A stretch of 64,000 bases of DNA from Bilabrum cf. latius (lineage: Eukaryota > Bigyra: Bicosoecida > Bigyra > Bicosoecida), in contig OZ237771.1 of the NCBI GenBank assembly GCA_965178125.1, forward strand, positions 248,001 to 312,000, read 5' to 3'. This document shows, one piece after another, positions 47,478-60,541 of the stretch (its first letter is position 1; every line of letters starts with the position of its first letter). The notes beneath the pieces were generated by a model. The model was not told the origin of the DNA and made no database searches. It saw nothing but the letters and a program-made list of their open reading frames with translations. A program made the translations under genes and the position numbers.

Positions 47478-47759
47478 CTGGTAGAGGCTATCCTGAATCG
47501 GCATTCGTCTGTGTACCAGTGTGCATGACCACACTGCTAAGGTTTAGCTAATAAGCAAGATTCGTTTTTCATTTTTTATGGCTATCGGGAATCCGATTCG
47601 GGATACGTGTGTCACACTAGATTTCTATCGAGGTTCTTGAGATGAGCAAGGCGCATGGCAGCATATAAGTTATAACCTTATAAAGCAAAATCCAAATGGA
47701 TCGATCGCCCAAAACAAGCTGACGTCAAGCTGGCTGTGCAGAGACCCAGTATCAACTAC

Positions 47760-50243
47760 TCAAAGGGTGCAAGATCCCCCCCTCACAGTGGCACTAGCCA
47801 CTTGCGATCTGCTGAAGTACTCCCAGTCGTGAGCTGGCACCCCGAGCATGAAGGACCGACGGGATGCGTCGTACCTGGCCTACTCGGCTGCATCCAGGTT
47901 CTTGTCGTGTGACCACGTTGCAGTACCTGCCACTCCAGCGCCCGTGTCCTTACCTTCATTAGCTGCCTTCACGAACGCCCCTTGCTTCGCCTCAAGTGCA
48001 TCGTTTGCTTCCTTGAGAGCATCTTCGCTTGAAGGCAGGTAGGCGTCCAGCCAGTGCGTCTCGCCGGATTTTGCCATCACCTGCAGGCACATGCGCTGGG
48101 TGACATGGGTGTGCCTGCTGTGGAGACCGTGCGGGATCGGGTAGGGCTCTCTGAGCGATTTCAGGTGGAACTCATATCCCAAGTCCACTCCCAGGACTGC
48201 TCGCATTGCGTGGCGAATACTGCTCCTGGTCTCGGTCATGGACTCGAGGTGCGGGTAGATGCTGCTGCCCTTGGAGCCGCTGTTACAAGCAGATGGAAAC
48301 TGAACCAGCAAGGGAATCGGCTAGTACTTCTTAGGTTTAGCATACAGCGTCCAGGTGCCCGGCACAGTGGGTCGCTTCCAGACAGGACTGAGTTCAACAG
48401 GCGGCTCATTACCGACGGCACCGGTGCTCTCAGCTCGAAACACGCTCATGGGCGACATGCGGTCAGCGGAGAATTCCAAAGCAAAACTGCCCCTGGCGTT
48501 CAGCTAAACGGTAAGCATTGGAATATCTTCGCCCTCTGAGTCCATATCTGGGATTGGCCACCATAGTGGCACACCTGTCTGGTGCTCACTGCTTGGATCA
48601 TGCAGCTGGCACCTGGATTCACCGCGCCGCATCCCCTCAAGACTGTAGGCATCCAGCTTGAAGGTATTGCCCAGGTCCCGGTGATCGATCCTGCGGTACT
48701 GCACTGGGATGCCGCTGTCCAAGTCGTGACGAGTATCAGCCTCTGCTTCAGGTGAAGATGCACTGTCGGACTTGCCATCCGGCGTTGCTTCGGTTTGAGA
48801 GTACGCCTCCGCCTTCGAGTGCAGCACATCACCTACCACCTCCCGGTACAGCGACCGCTGCTTGCACTCGTCACTGCCCATCGCATGGACTTTGGACCAG
48901 TCCAACTTCATGCTCACTACGTCAGGGATGGTGATTTCCTCAGGCTCCTAGAAACCTGCCTCCAGTTGCGAGCAGAACCCAGTCACCACGCAGATGCGAC
49001 GAACCGGGCACAGCTTCCTCGGCGAACGCTCCCCAGCACCGCCACACGACGGGAGCCAGTGGCCACAGGCATCGGAAGCCCCACCTCCCTGCCTGTGCTT
49101 CTTCGGGCAGTACCCCTGGCTGCCCACGTCCAGCATGGCATGCAGCGCCACCCAGCTGTAGGCCTCCATGGGCAGCATGGCGCACGTGCGGTCCAGCCTC
49201 TCGTCTGCATCCGTCGGTGGCTTGTCTCCGAACATGGCCTCGAAGCTGCTGCACACGGACTCGGAAGGAGGATCGAATCCCGTCTCTCCTTTCTCCGCGC
49301 AGGCGAGACGAGTGGGAGCATCTCCTGGATCAGCTGGCGGTGCACCTGCAAGAGTCTGCCTGTGCTTTGGTCCCCCTGTGAGCACATAGTCGGCCACCAC
49401 GTTCTGGCACACTCGACAGCGATCTGTGACGTGATGGTCGTCCCTGTTCTTCTCAACGGCATCGCTGTCATCTGTGGCGGGACTCATCGTGGTTGCGTCC
49501 TCGTTGGCGATCTTGACCTCCTCGTGATCGATCAGCCGCTTTCGGTTGAAGGCTTCGTAGTCTGCATCGAGCTGCTCGCAGTCTTGGATCGGCAGGGACC
49601 GCACGTCGTCCCATCCGTTGGTTTGGAGGCTGTTGTGCTTCTCGATGAACAGGTTCAGGGTCTCGCACGTGTCCTTCGGCAGACCAGCCCTCCCATTCTC
49701 CAGCATCGACAGCACGGTCTACGCCGCGTGAGACACAGCGACTATGTCGGAGGCCTTGCTGATCCGCTCTTCGGTCGCGGCCCAGAGCAGGAACTTCCTG
49801 GCTTTGGCGGCCTGGAACACCTGAGACATCGTCATCTCTTCATCGACGGACTTGCCACTCGGGTCCACTAGGAACCCATTCCCGCTGACGAAGCACCTCT
49901 TCGCGATCGCCTCCATGTCTTCAGGATCTTGCTCAGTCTTGCCGGCGCTGATGGCCACCTGATGGCATGCCTTGCGATCCAGCACGATGCTGTACGAATG
50001 GCGCGGCGACACCTGCATGGCGATGGGTGCCGGCAGCTCGCTCACCCTCCTTGCCCACTGGTCGATGAAGCTGCTCTGCGTGTCCTCGTCCTGCGTGGCG
50101 CTGACGAGCCCTGGCTCGCCCCCCTGCACCACGATCTTGACGTCTCTCACAAGAGAGGCAGTGCGGCTGGATTTGGAGTTGGACCACGAGGCCGAGAGCT
50201 CCACGGCTTGCTTGCCACCGCTGGCAGCGAGGTTGCCCAGCAT
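47760..50243 (-). CDS. Array minus-gene copy C, 827-aa protein
   Basis: ATG 50241-50243 to TGA 47760. TAG read as Gln at 49719, 48948, 48504, 48321 and 47880; the 48321 codon is CAG in copy B (DFQPI versus KY*PI). The middle (near 48480-48560) differs from copy B, with a different segment between the WWxF/WWPI motif and the RMSP motif. Other features as in copy B. Confidence 0.75.
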
Positions 50244-50453
50244 GAGGGCCCGTCGGATGGAGGGGCCATCTGCGCCCAATGTCCATGTTTATATTGTTCG
50301 GTGCTCTCGATACTGTATCGTTAAGTCTCGCCCTATGCGTGAGGGCTTTGTCCCGAAGATGTTTGTGTTGGTTGCAACCGTGCGTTCTTGGACCAAATAT
50401 CAAGATGAAGATACCGGTTGATGGACTGGCGAAGCATTTCGACTGAATTCTAG

Positions 50454-51845
50454 ATGGCAGGTGTGGCTGGCTCTGGGTCTTCCACTGATTTGGTTACGTA
50501 TGTAGATCTCAAAGACAAAACCGAAGGTCTCGAGCGTCACTTTGAGGCGCCCACCGAAGTATCACTTAGTACTGCAGATCCTTCTTCGGTTGTTCTCGGT
50601 GACATTGCCTGGAGCACGATCAAAACTCAGGTTGTCGTATTCAGCACTTTGGATCATGTGGTCGGCATGCCTGCAGGATTTGCGCTTGCGCTAGTCTACC
50701 AGTTTCACATCAGCGAGCTGGAGATTATTTGCGTGGAGACTGGTGCCGTGGCAGCCTCTGTTGTTGTCGATATGGAGTAGCGATTATTTTGGGACAAGTT
50801 CTTTATTCCATCTTCAGGCAAATTCTACCACATGAACGGAGACATTCTCTAGATTGATCTGCATGGTATGTCTGCTGAGAGTGTGGTGAAAGGCAGTCCC
50901 ATTTCCAGAGGTGTCGGCATTCTCCACCCTGGTGTCGGGCTATATGTAAGCCCTCGTACGCCACTTTAGATTTTCATGATATCACCTGTGTCTGGAAAGG
51001 AGGTCTGCTTCGACCCGTCCGAGATTGAAGCGGTCGTCCCGGATGAGGACGAGCGCACAGCTGGCAAGCCGCTGGTCACCAAAGTGAAAAAGACGTACAC
51101 TGAGTCGCTGATTGGGGTCTCTGTTTTTAAGGAGCAGATTGTCCATTGCGGGCGGTACAGTCATTTCACGGTACTGCAGGACGGAAAAGTGGCAGGATGG
51201 GCACCGCACGGGGAGTGCTTCGGGGGCTTCACAGTGTGGGACCCTTCCACCAACAAGACCAGGTTCGTCGCTGACAACTTCATTCTGGGGGGAAATCCGT
51301 TGGTGGACGACTGGGGGGAATCAGTAGAAGATGAAGTCGTTACTGAAGGCACCCTGCAGCAGGTGGGCCCTTCGCTCGTGGCTCTGTTCCTATAGCGGCA
51401 CAAATTCGGTATCGTCATCATCGACGTGGACCGAATGGAGCAGGTGGGGCTGGCGGCGGAAGGGGAGCGCATCCAGCTTGCCGAGGTGGTGCAAGTGGAA
51501 GGTCAAGATCACTGCATGCTGATTGCCGGGACTGTTGCGCCCGGGTCTGTGCAGGTGTGGAAGCCTGTGAGCGCGAAAGAGGGCTGGTACAAGAAGCAGC
51601 AGGAGGTGGAGATCGGTGAGAAGGTGAAGGGTATCACAGCTCTGCAGGTGGTCCCAGGGGGCAAGCTGCTGGCGGCAGGGCGAATGCATGGCTTCGGACA
51701 TCGGCCGATCAAGGAGCACCCTATCGTGTGTTTGCAACTGGATGGAGTCGATGTGTCACTCCCTGAAGGTACCGGCAAGGAGGATCGTTCCACTGGTGAC
51801 AGTAAGCTGCTGGCCAAGCTGAAGGACGGAGGGTATATGAAGTAA
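50454..51845 (+). CDS. Array plus-gene copy 3, identical to copy 2
   Basis: Encodes the same protein as copy 2, including the four TAG codons at 50778, 50850, 50967 and 51393, exactly 4,368 bp further on. No difference was noticed in the stretches compared. TAA end. Confidence 0.75.
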
Positions 51846-52127
51846 CTGGTAGAGGCTATCCTGAATCGGCATTCGTCTGTGTACCAGTGTGCATGACCAC
51901 ACTGCTAAGGTTTAGCTAATAAGCAAGATTCGTTTTTCATTTTTTATGGCTATCGGGAATCCGATTCGGGATACGTGTGTCACACTAGATTTCTATCGAG
52001 GTTCTTGAGATGAGCAAGGCGCATGGCAGCATATAAGTTATAACCTTATAAAGCAAAATCCAAATGGATCGATCGCCCAAAACAAGCTGACGTCAAGCTG
52101 GCTGTGCAGAGACCCAGTATCAACTAC

Positions 52128-54611
52128 TCAAAGGGTGCAAGATCCCCCCCTCACAGTGGCACTAGCCACTTGCGATCTGCTGAAGTACTCCCAGTCGTGA
52201 GCTGGCACCCCGAGCATGAAGGACCGACGGGATGCGTCGTACCTGGCCTACTCGGCTGCATCCAGGTTCTTGTCGTGTGACCACGTTGCAGTACCTGCCA
52301 CTCCAGCGCCCGTGTCCTTACCTTCATTAGCTGCCTTCACGAACGCCCCTTGCTTCGCCTCAAGTGCATCGTTTGCTTCCTTGAGAGCATCTTCGCTTGA
52401 AGGCAGGTAGGCGTCCAGCCAGTGCGTCTCGCCGGATTTTGCCATCACCTGCAGGCACATGCGCTGGGTGACATGGGTGTGCCTGCTGTGGAGACCGTGC
52501 GGGATCGGGTAGGGCTCTCTGAGCGATTTCAGGTGGAACTCATATCCCAAGTCCACTCCCAGGACTGCTCGCATTGCGTGGCGAATACTGCTCCTGGTCT
52601 CGGTCATGGACTCGAGGTGCGGGTAGATGCTGCTGCCCTTGGAGCCGCTGTTACAAGCAGATGGAAACTGAACCAGCAAGGGAATCGGCTAGTACTTCTT
52701 AGGTTTAGCATACAGCGTCCAGGTGCCCGGCACAGTGGGTCGCTTCCAGACAGGACTGAGTTCAACAGGCGGCTCATTACCGACGGCACCGGTGCTCTCA
52801 GCTCGAAACACGCTCATGGGCGACATGCGGTCAGCGGAGAATTCCAAAGCAAAACTGCCCCTGGCGTTCAGCTAAACGGTAAGCATTGGAATATCTTCGC
52901 CCTCTGAGTCCATATCTGGGATTGGCCACCATAGTGGCACACCTGTCTGGTGCTCACTGCTTGGATCATGCAGCTGGCACCTGGATTCACCGCGCCGCAT
53001 CCCCTCAAGACTGTAGGCATCCAGCTTGAAGGTATTGCCCAGGTCCCGGTGATCGATCCTGCGGTACTGCACTGGGATGCCGCTGTCCAAGTCGTGACGA
53101 GTATCAGCCTCTGCTTCAGGTGAAGATGCACTGTCGGACTTGCCATCCGGCGTTGCTTCGGTTTGAGAGTACGCCTCCGCCTTCGAGTGCAGCACATCAC
53201 CTACCACCTCCCGGTACAGCGACCGCTGCTTGCACTCGTCACTGCCCATCGCATGGACTTTGGACCAGTCCAACTTCATGCTCACTACGTCAGGGATGGT
53301 GATTTCCTCAGGCTCCTAGAAACCTGCCTCCAGTTGCGAGCAGAACCCAGTCACCACGCAGATGCGACGAACCGGGCACAGCTTCCTCGGCGAACGCTCC
53401 CCAGCACCGCCACACGACGGGAGCCAGTGGCCACAGGCATCGGAAGCCCCACCTCCCTGCCTGTGCTTCTTCGGGCAGTACCCCTGGCTGCCCACGTCCA
53501 GCATGGCATGCAGCGCCACCCAGCTGTAGGCCTCCATGGGCAGCATGGCGCACGTGCGGTCCAGCCTCTCGTCTGCATCCGTCGGTGGCTTGTCTCCGAA
53601 CATGGCCTCGAAGCTGCTGCACACGGACTCGGAAGGAGGATCGAATCCCGTCTCTCCTTTCTCCGCGCAGGCGAGACGAGTGGGAGCATCTCCTGGATCA
53701 GCTGGCGGTGCACCTGCAAGAGTCTGCCTGTGCTTTGGTCCCCCTGTGAGCACATAGTCGGCCACCACGTTCTGGCACACTCGACAGCGATCTGTGACGT
53801 GATGGTCGTCCCTGTTCTTCTCAACGGCATCGCTGTCATCTGTGGCGGGACTCATCGTGGTTGCGTCCTCGTTGGCGATCTTGACCTCCTCGTGATCGAT
53901 CAGCCGCTTTCGGTTGAAGGCTTCGTAGTCTGCATCGAGCTGCTCGCAGTCTTGGATCGGCAGGGACCGCACGTCGTCCCATCCGTTGGTTTGGAGGCTG
54001 TTGTGCTTCTCGATGAACAGGTTCAGGGTCTCGCACGTGTCCTTCGGCAGACCAGCCCTCCCATTCTCCAGCATCGACAGCACGGTCTACGCCGCGTGAG
54101 ACACAGCGACTATGTCGGAGGCCTTGCTGATCCGCTCTTCGGTCGCGGCCCAGAGCAGGAACTTCCTGGCTTTGGCGGCCTGGAACACCTGAGACATCGT
54201 CATCTCTTCATCGACGGACTTGCCACTCGGGTCCACTAGGAACCCATTCCCGCTGACGAAGCACCTCTTCGCGATCGCCTCCATGTCTTCAGGATCTTGC
54301 TCAGTCTTGCCGGCGCTGATGGCCACCTGATGGCATGCCTTGCGATCCAGCACGATGCTGTACGAATGGCGCGGCGACACCTGCATGGCGATGGGTGCCG
54401 GCAGCTCGCTCACCCTCCTTGCCCACTGGTCGATGAAGCTGCTCTGCGTGTCCTCGTCCTGCGTGGCGCTGACGAGCCCTGGCTCGCCCCCCTGCACCAC
54501 GATCTTGACGTCTCTCACAAGAGAGGCAGTGCGGCTGGATTTGGAGTTGGACCACGAGGCCGAGAGCTCCACGGCTTGCTTGCCACCGCTGGCAGCGAGG
54601 TTACCCAGCAT
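52128..54611 (-). CDS. Array minus-gene copy D, identical to copy C
   Basis: ATG 54609-54611 to TGA 52128; TAG as Gln at 54087, 53316, 52872, 52689 and 52248. It matches copy C apart from a GTTGCCC/GTTACCC difference at the start, where it switches to the flank type of copies E and F. Confidence 0.75.
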
Positions 54612-54822
54612 GAGGGCCCGTCGGATGGAGGGGCCGTCTTTGTGGTATTATTACGTGTTGATCGTCCGATGCTCTCGATAATTCTGCATCGGTAAGTTTC
54701 GCGGAAGGCATGATGGCTCTCCCCAAAGTCTCGACGCTGGTTGCAACCGGTCGGTCCGGGACCAATTGTCAAGATGAAGATACCGGTTGATGGACTGGCG
54801 AAGCATTCTATTGAATTTTCAA

Positions 54823-56214
54823 ATGGCAGGTGCGGCTGGCTCTGAGCCTTCCAATGATTTGGTTAAATATTCAGATCTCGAAGAGAAAACCGAAGGTCTT
54901 GAGCGTCACTTTGAAGCGCCCACCGAAATATCACTTAGTACTGCAGATCCTTCTTCTGTTGTACTCGGTGACGTAGTGTGGAGCACGATCAAAACTCAGG
55001 TTGTCGTATTCAGCACTTTGGATCATGTGGTCGGCATGCCTGCAGGATTTGCGCTTGCGCTAGTGTACCAGTTTCACATCAGCGAGCTGGAGATTATTTG
55101 CGTGGAGACTGGTGCCGTGGCAGCGTCCATTCTATATGATGAAGATCAAGGAATATTTTGGGACAAGTTCTTGATTCCACCTTCAGGCAAATTCTACCAC
55201 ATGAACGGAGACATTCTTAAGATCGATCTGCACGCCATGGCGGCTTCATGCGTGGTAAGTGGCCGCGAACTATCGAGAAGTGTTGGCATTCTCCACCATG
55301 ATATCGGGCTCTTTGTTAGCCCTCTTACACCGTTTCAGATATACATGATATCACCTGTGTCTGGGAAAGAGGTCTGCTTCGAAGCATCCGAGATTGAGGC
55401 AGTCGTCCCGGATGAGGATGAGCGCACAGCTGGCAAACCAATGGTCACGAGAGTGAAAAAGACGTACACTGAGTCGCTGCTACATGCATCCGTATTCAAG
55501 GAGCAGATTGTGGGGTGCGGGAGGTACAGCCAATTTACGGTGCTGCAAGACGGAAGGGTGGCCGCGTGGGCTCCGCACGGGGAGTGCTTCGGGGGCTTCA
55601 CAGTGTGGGACCCTTCCACCAACAAGACCAGGTTCGTCGCTGACAACTTCATTCTGGAGGGAAATCCAAGAGTTGATGGCTGGTCAAAGACTGTCGAAGA
55701 TGATATCACATCGAAAGGCACTGTTCAACAGGTGGGCCCGTCCCTCGTGGCTCTGTTCCTGCAGCGACACAAATTCGGTATCGTCATCATTGATGTGGAC
55801 CGAATGGAGCAGGTGGGGCTGGCGGCGGAAGGGGAGCGCATCCAGCTTGCCGAGGCGGTGCAAGTGGAAGGTCAAGATCACTGTATGCTGATTGCTGGGA
55901 CTGTTGCGCCTGGTACTGTGCAGGTGTGGAAGCCCGTGAGCGCGAAAGAGGGCTGGTACAAGAAGCAGCAGGAGGTGGAAATCGGTGAGAAGGTAAAGGG
56001 TATCACAGCTCTTGAGGTGGTCCCAGGGGGCAAGCTGCTGGCAGCAGGGCGAGTGGATGGCTTCGGGCATCGGCCGATCAAGGAGCATCCGATCGTGTGT
56101 TTGCAACTGAATGGGGTTGATGTGTCACTCCCTGAGGGTACCGGCAAGGAGGATCGTTCCACTGGTGACAGTAAGCTGCTGGCCAAGCTTAAAGAGGGAG
56201 GGTACATGAAGTAA
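54823..56214 (+). CDS. Array plus-gene copy 4
   Basis: 464 codons with no internal TAG; ends in TAA. It has CAA at codon 109 and CAG at codon 172 where copies 2 and 3 have TAG. It diverges from copy 1 mainly between codons 110-250 (for example TESLLHASVFKEQIVGCGRY). It may also start at ATG 54790 (MDWRSI). Confidence 0.75.
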   Translation: MAGAAGSEPSNDLVKYSDLEEKTEGLERHFEAPTEISLSTADPSSVVLGDVVWSTIKTQVVVFSTLDHVVGMPAGFALALVYQFHISELEIICVETGAVAASILYDEDQGIFWDKFLIPPSGKFYHMNGDILKIDLHAMAASCVVSGRELSRSVGILHHDIGLFVSPLTPFQIYMISPVSGKEVCFEASEIEAVVPDEDERTAGKPMVTRVKKTYTESLLHASVFKEQIVGCGRYSQFTVLQDGRVAAWAPHGECFGGFTVWDPSTNKTRFVADNFILEGNPRVDGWSKTVEDDITSKGTVQQVGPSLVALFLQRHKFGIVIIDVDRMEQVGLAAEGERIQLAEAVQVEGQDHCMLIAGTVAPGTVQVWKPVSAKEGWYKKQQEVEIGEKVKGITALEVVPGGKLLAAGRVDGFGHRPIKEHPIVCLQLNGVDVSLPEGTGKEDRSTGDSKLLAKLKEGGYMK

Positions 56215-56456
56215 CTGTTGGCGGCTACCCTGAACATGAATCCGCATTCGTCTGTGTACCAGTGTCCATGACCACATTGCTAAGGTTTAGCTAATAAGCA
56301 AGGTTCGTTTTGTAGATCGGGATACGTGTGTCACACTGAATTCTTGTAGAGATTCTTGAGACGAGCAAGGCGCACGGCAGCAAATAGCAAAATCGATCTT
56401 CCAAAACAAGTTGTTGTCAAGCTGGCTGTGTAGGCACTGCAGAGACACTGTATGAA

Positions 56457-58937
56457 TCATTGGCAAGTGCACGTTCCCCCCGCCACAGTGGCACTAGCCA
56501 ACTGCGACCTGCTGAAGTACTCCCAGTCGTGAGCTGGCACCCCGAGCATGAAGGACCGGCGGGAAGCGTCGTACCTGGCCTACTCGGCTGCATCCAAGTT
56601 CTTGTCGTGTGACCACGTTGAAGTACCTGCCACTCCAGCGCCCGTGTCCTTACCTTCATCAGCAGCTTTCACGAATGCAACTCGCTTCGCCTCAAGTGCA
56701 TCGTTTGCTTCCTTGAGAGCATCTTCCCTTGAAGGCAGGTAGGCGTCCAGCCAGTGTGTTTCGCCGGATTTTGCCATCACCTGCAGGCACATGCGCTGGG
56801 TGACATGGGTGTGCCTGCTGTGGAGAGCGTGCGAAATCGGGTAGGGCTCCCTGAGCGACTTCAGGTGGAACTCATATCCCAAGTCCACTCCCAGCACAGC
56901 TCGCATTGCGTAGGTAGTGCTGCTCCTGGTCTCGGTCATGGACTCAAGGTGCGGGTAGATGCTGCTGCCCTTGGAGCCGCTGTTGCAGGCAGATGGGAAT
57001 TGCATGAGCAATGCAATGGGCTGGAAGTCCACGGGCTTAGCATACAGTGTCCAGGTGCCCGGCACAGTGGGTCGCTTCCAGACAGGACTGAGTTCAACAG
57101 GCGGCTCATCACCGACGGCACCGGTACTCTCTGCTCGAAACACGCTCACGGGCGACATGCGGTCAACGGAGACCTCGAGAATATGTTCTCCCCGGGCATC
57201 CTCAAGACTGCTCTTGATCTGGACGGAGTCCCCGTCCTAATCTCTAAATTGCCACCACAGCGGTACTCCAGTGTGGGATGTAGTAGCTGGATCATGCAGC
57301 TGGCACCTGGATTCACCGCGCCGCATGCCCTCAAGACTGTAGGCATCCAGCTTGAAGGCATTGCCCAGATCCCGGTGATCGATCCTTCGGTACTGCACTG
57401 GGATGCCGCTGTCCAAGTCGTGACGAGTGACAGCCTCTGCTTCAGGTACAGATGCACTATCGGACTCGCCATCCGGCGTTGCTTCGGTTTGAGAGTACGC
57501 CTCTGCCTTCGAGTGCAGCACATCACCTACCACCTCCCGGTACAGCGACCGCTGCTTGCACTCCTCACTGCCCATCGCATGGACTTTGGACCAGTCCAAC
57601 TTCATGCTCACCGCGTCAGGGATGGTGATTTCCTCAGGCTCCTAGAAACCTGCCTCCAGTTGCGAGCAGAACCCAGTCACCACGCAGATGCGACGAACCG
57701 GGCACAGCTTCCTCGGCGAACGCTCCCCAGCACCGCCACACGACGGTAGCCAGTGGCCACAGGCATCGGAAGCCCCACCCACCGGCATGTGCTTCTTCGG
57801 GCAGTACCCCTGGCTGCCCACGTCCAGCATGGCATGCAGCGCCACCCAGCTGTAGGCCTCCATGGGCAGCATGGCGCACGTGCGGTCCAGCCTCTCGTCT
57901 GCATCCGTCGGTGGCTTGTCTCCGAACATGGCCTCGAAGCTGCTGCACACGGACTCGGAAGGAGGATCGAATCCCGTCTCTCCTTTCTCCGCGCAGGCGA
58001 GACGAGTGGGGGCATCTCCTGGATCAGTTGGCGGTGCACCTGCAAGAGTCTGCCTGTGCTTTGGTCCCCCGGTGAGCACATAGTCGGCCACCACGTTCTG
58101 GCACACTCGACAGCGATCTGTGACGTGATGGTCGTCCCTGTTCTTCTCAACGGCATCGCTGTCAGCTGTGGCGGGACTCACCGTGGTTGCGTCCTCGTTG
58201 GCGATCTTGACCTCCTCGTGATCGATCAGCCGCTTTCGGTTGAAGGCTTCGTAGTCTGCATCGAGCTGCTCGCAGTCTTGGATCGGCAGGGACCGCACGT
58301 CGTCCCATCCGTTGGTTTGGAGGCTGTTGTGCTTCTCGATGAACAGGTTCAGGGTCTCGCACGTATCCTTCGGCAGACCAGCCCTCCCATTCTCCAGCAT
58401 CGACAGCACGGTCTACGCCGCGTGAGACACAGCGACGATGTCGGAGGCCTTGCTGATCCGCTCTTCGGTCGCGGCCCAGAGCAGGAACTTCCTGGCTTTG
58501 GCGGCCTGGAACACCTGAGACATCGACATCTCTTCATCGACAGAATTGCCACTCGCGTCCACCAGGAACCCATTCCCGCTGACGAAGCACCTCTTCGCGA
58601 TCGCCTCCATGTCTTCAGGATTCTGCTTAGTCTTGCCGGCGCTGATGGCCACCTGATGGCATGCCTTGCGATCAAGCACGATGCTGTACGAATGGCGCGG
58701 CGACACCTGCATGGCGATGGGTGCCGGCAGCTCGCTCACCCTCCTTGCCCACTGGTCGATGAAGCTGCCCTGCGTGTCCTCGTCCTGCGTGGCGCTGACA
58801 AGCCCTGGCTCACCCCCCTGCACCACGATCTTGACGTCTCTCACAAGAGAGGCAGTGCGGCTGGATTTGGAGTTGGACCACGAGGCCGAGAGCTCCACGG
58901 CTTGCTTGCCACCGCTGGCAGCGAGGTTGCCCAGCAT
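56457..58937 (-). CDS. Array minus-gene copy E, 826-aa protein
   Basis: ATG 58935-58937 to TGA 56457; TAG as Gln at 58413, 57642, 57237 and 56580. Its 3' half follows copy B closely and its 5' half follows copies C/D/F, with a small KKHMPVGGAS variant, so it looks like a product of exchange between unit types. Confidence 0.75.
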
Positions 58938-59149
58938 GAGGGCCCGTCGGATGGAGGGGCCGTCTTTGTGGTATTATTACGTGTTGATCGTCCGATGCTC
59001 TCGATGATTCTGCATCGGTAAGTTTCGCGGAAGGCATGATGGCTCTCCCCAAAGTCTCGACGCTGGTTGCAACCGGTCGGTCCGGGACCAATTGTCAAGA
59101 TGAAGATATCGGCTGATGGACTGGCGAAGCATTCCCATTGAATTTTCAA

Positions 59150-60541
59150 ATGGCAGGTGTGGCTGGCTCTGAGCCTTCCAATGATTTGGTTAAATATTCA
59201 GATCTCAAAGAGAAAACCGAAGGTCTCGAGCGTCACTTTGAAGCGCCCACCGAAATATCACTTAGTACTGCAGATCCTTCTTCTGTTGTACTCGGTGATG
59301 TAGTCTGGAGCACGATCAAAACTCAGATTGTAGTATTCAGCACATTGGATCATGTGGCCGGCATGCCTGCAGGATTTGCGCTTGCGCTAGTCTACCAGTT
59401 TCACATCAGCGAGCTGGAGATTATTTGCGTGGAGACTGGTGCCGTGGCAGCGTCAATTGTTGTAGACAAGGAGCAGGCATTGTATTGGGACAAGTTCTTG
59501 ATTCCATCTTCAGGCAAATTCTATCACTTAAATCGCGACCTGCTCTAGATTGATCTGCATGGTATGTCTGCTGAGAGTGTGGTGAAAGGCCGTCCTATTT
59601 CCAGAGGTGTTGGGATTCTTCACCCTGGTGTCGGGCTATATGTAAGCCCTCGTACGCCACTTTAGATTTTCATGATATCACCTGTGTCTGGGAAAGAAGT
59701 CTGCTTCGAAGCATCCGAGATTGAAGCAGTCGTCCCGGATGAGGATGAGCGCACAGCTGGCAAGCCAATGGTCACCAAAGTGAAAAAGACGTACACTGAA
59801 TCACTGATTGGAGTCTCTGTATTTGAGGAACAGATCGTACATTGCGGGCGGTACAACCATTTCACGGTGCTGCAGGACGGAAGGGTGGCAGCGTGGGCGG
59901 ACTACGGGGAGTGCTTCGGGGGCTTCACAGTGTGGGACCCTTCCACCAACAAGACCAGGTTCGTCGCTGACAACTTCATTCTGGAGGGAAATCCAAGAGT
60001 TGAGGGCGCGGAACGCATAGTTCCCGATGAAGGTGGATCGAGGGGTACCCTGCAGCAGGTGGGCCCTTCGCTAGTGGCTATGTTCCTGCAGCGACACAAA
60101 TTCGGTATCGTCATCATTGACGTGGACCGAATGGAGCAGGTGGGGCTGGCGGCGGAAGGGGAGCGCCTCCAGCTTGCCGAGGCGGTGCAAGTGGAAGGTC
60201 AAGATCACTGCATGCTGATTGCCGGGACTGTTGCGCCTGGTACTGTGCAGGTGTGGAAGCCCGTGAGCGCGAAAGAGGGCTGGTACAAGAAGCAGTAGGA
60301 AGTGGAGATCGGTGAGAAGGTGAAGGGTATCACAGCTCTTGAGGTGGTCCCAGGGGGCAAGCTGCTGGCGGCAGGGCGAATGCATGGCTTCGACGAGCGG
60401 CCGATCAAGGAGCATCCGATTGTGTGTTTGCAACTTGATGGAGTCGATTTGTCACTCCCTGAAGGTACCGGCAAGGAGGATCGTTCCACTGGTGACAGTA
60501 AGCTGCTGGCAAAACTGAAGGAGGGAGGGTACATGAAGTAA
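59150..60541 (+). CDS. Array plus-gene copy 5, three in-frame TAG
   Basis: 464 codons; TAG at codons 133, 172 and 383 (59546, 59663, 60296). Codon 383 is CAG in copies 1-4. Codon 109 is CAG here but TAG in copies 2 and 3. The leader before ATG 59150 is frame-shifted relative to copies 1-4, supporting this start. TAA end. Confidence 0.75.

Noticed and set aside
46410-51395. Plus-gene copies 2, 3 and 5 as pseudogenes with premature stops
   Set aside because: The only disruptions are TAG, there are no indels or other stops, lengths are identical and the TAGs fall mainly on Gln codons of sister copies.
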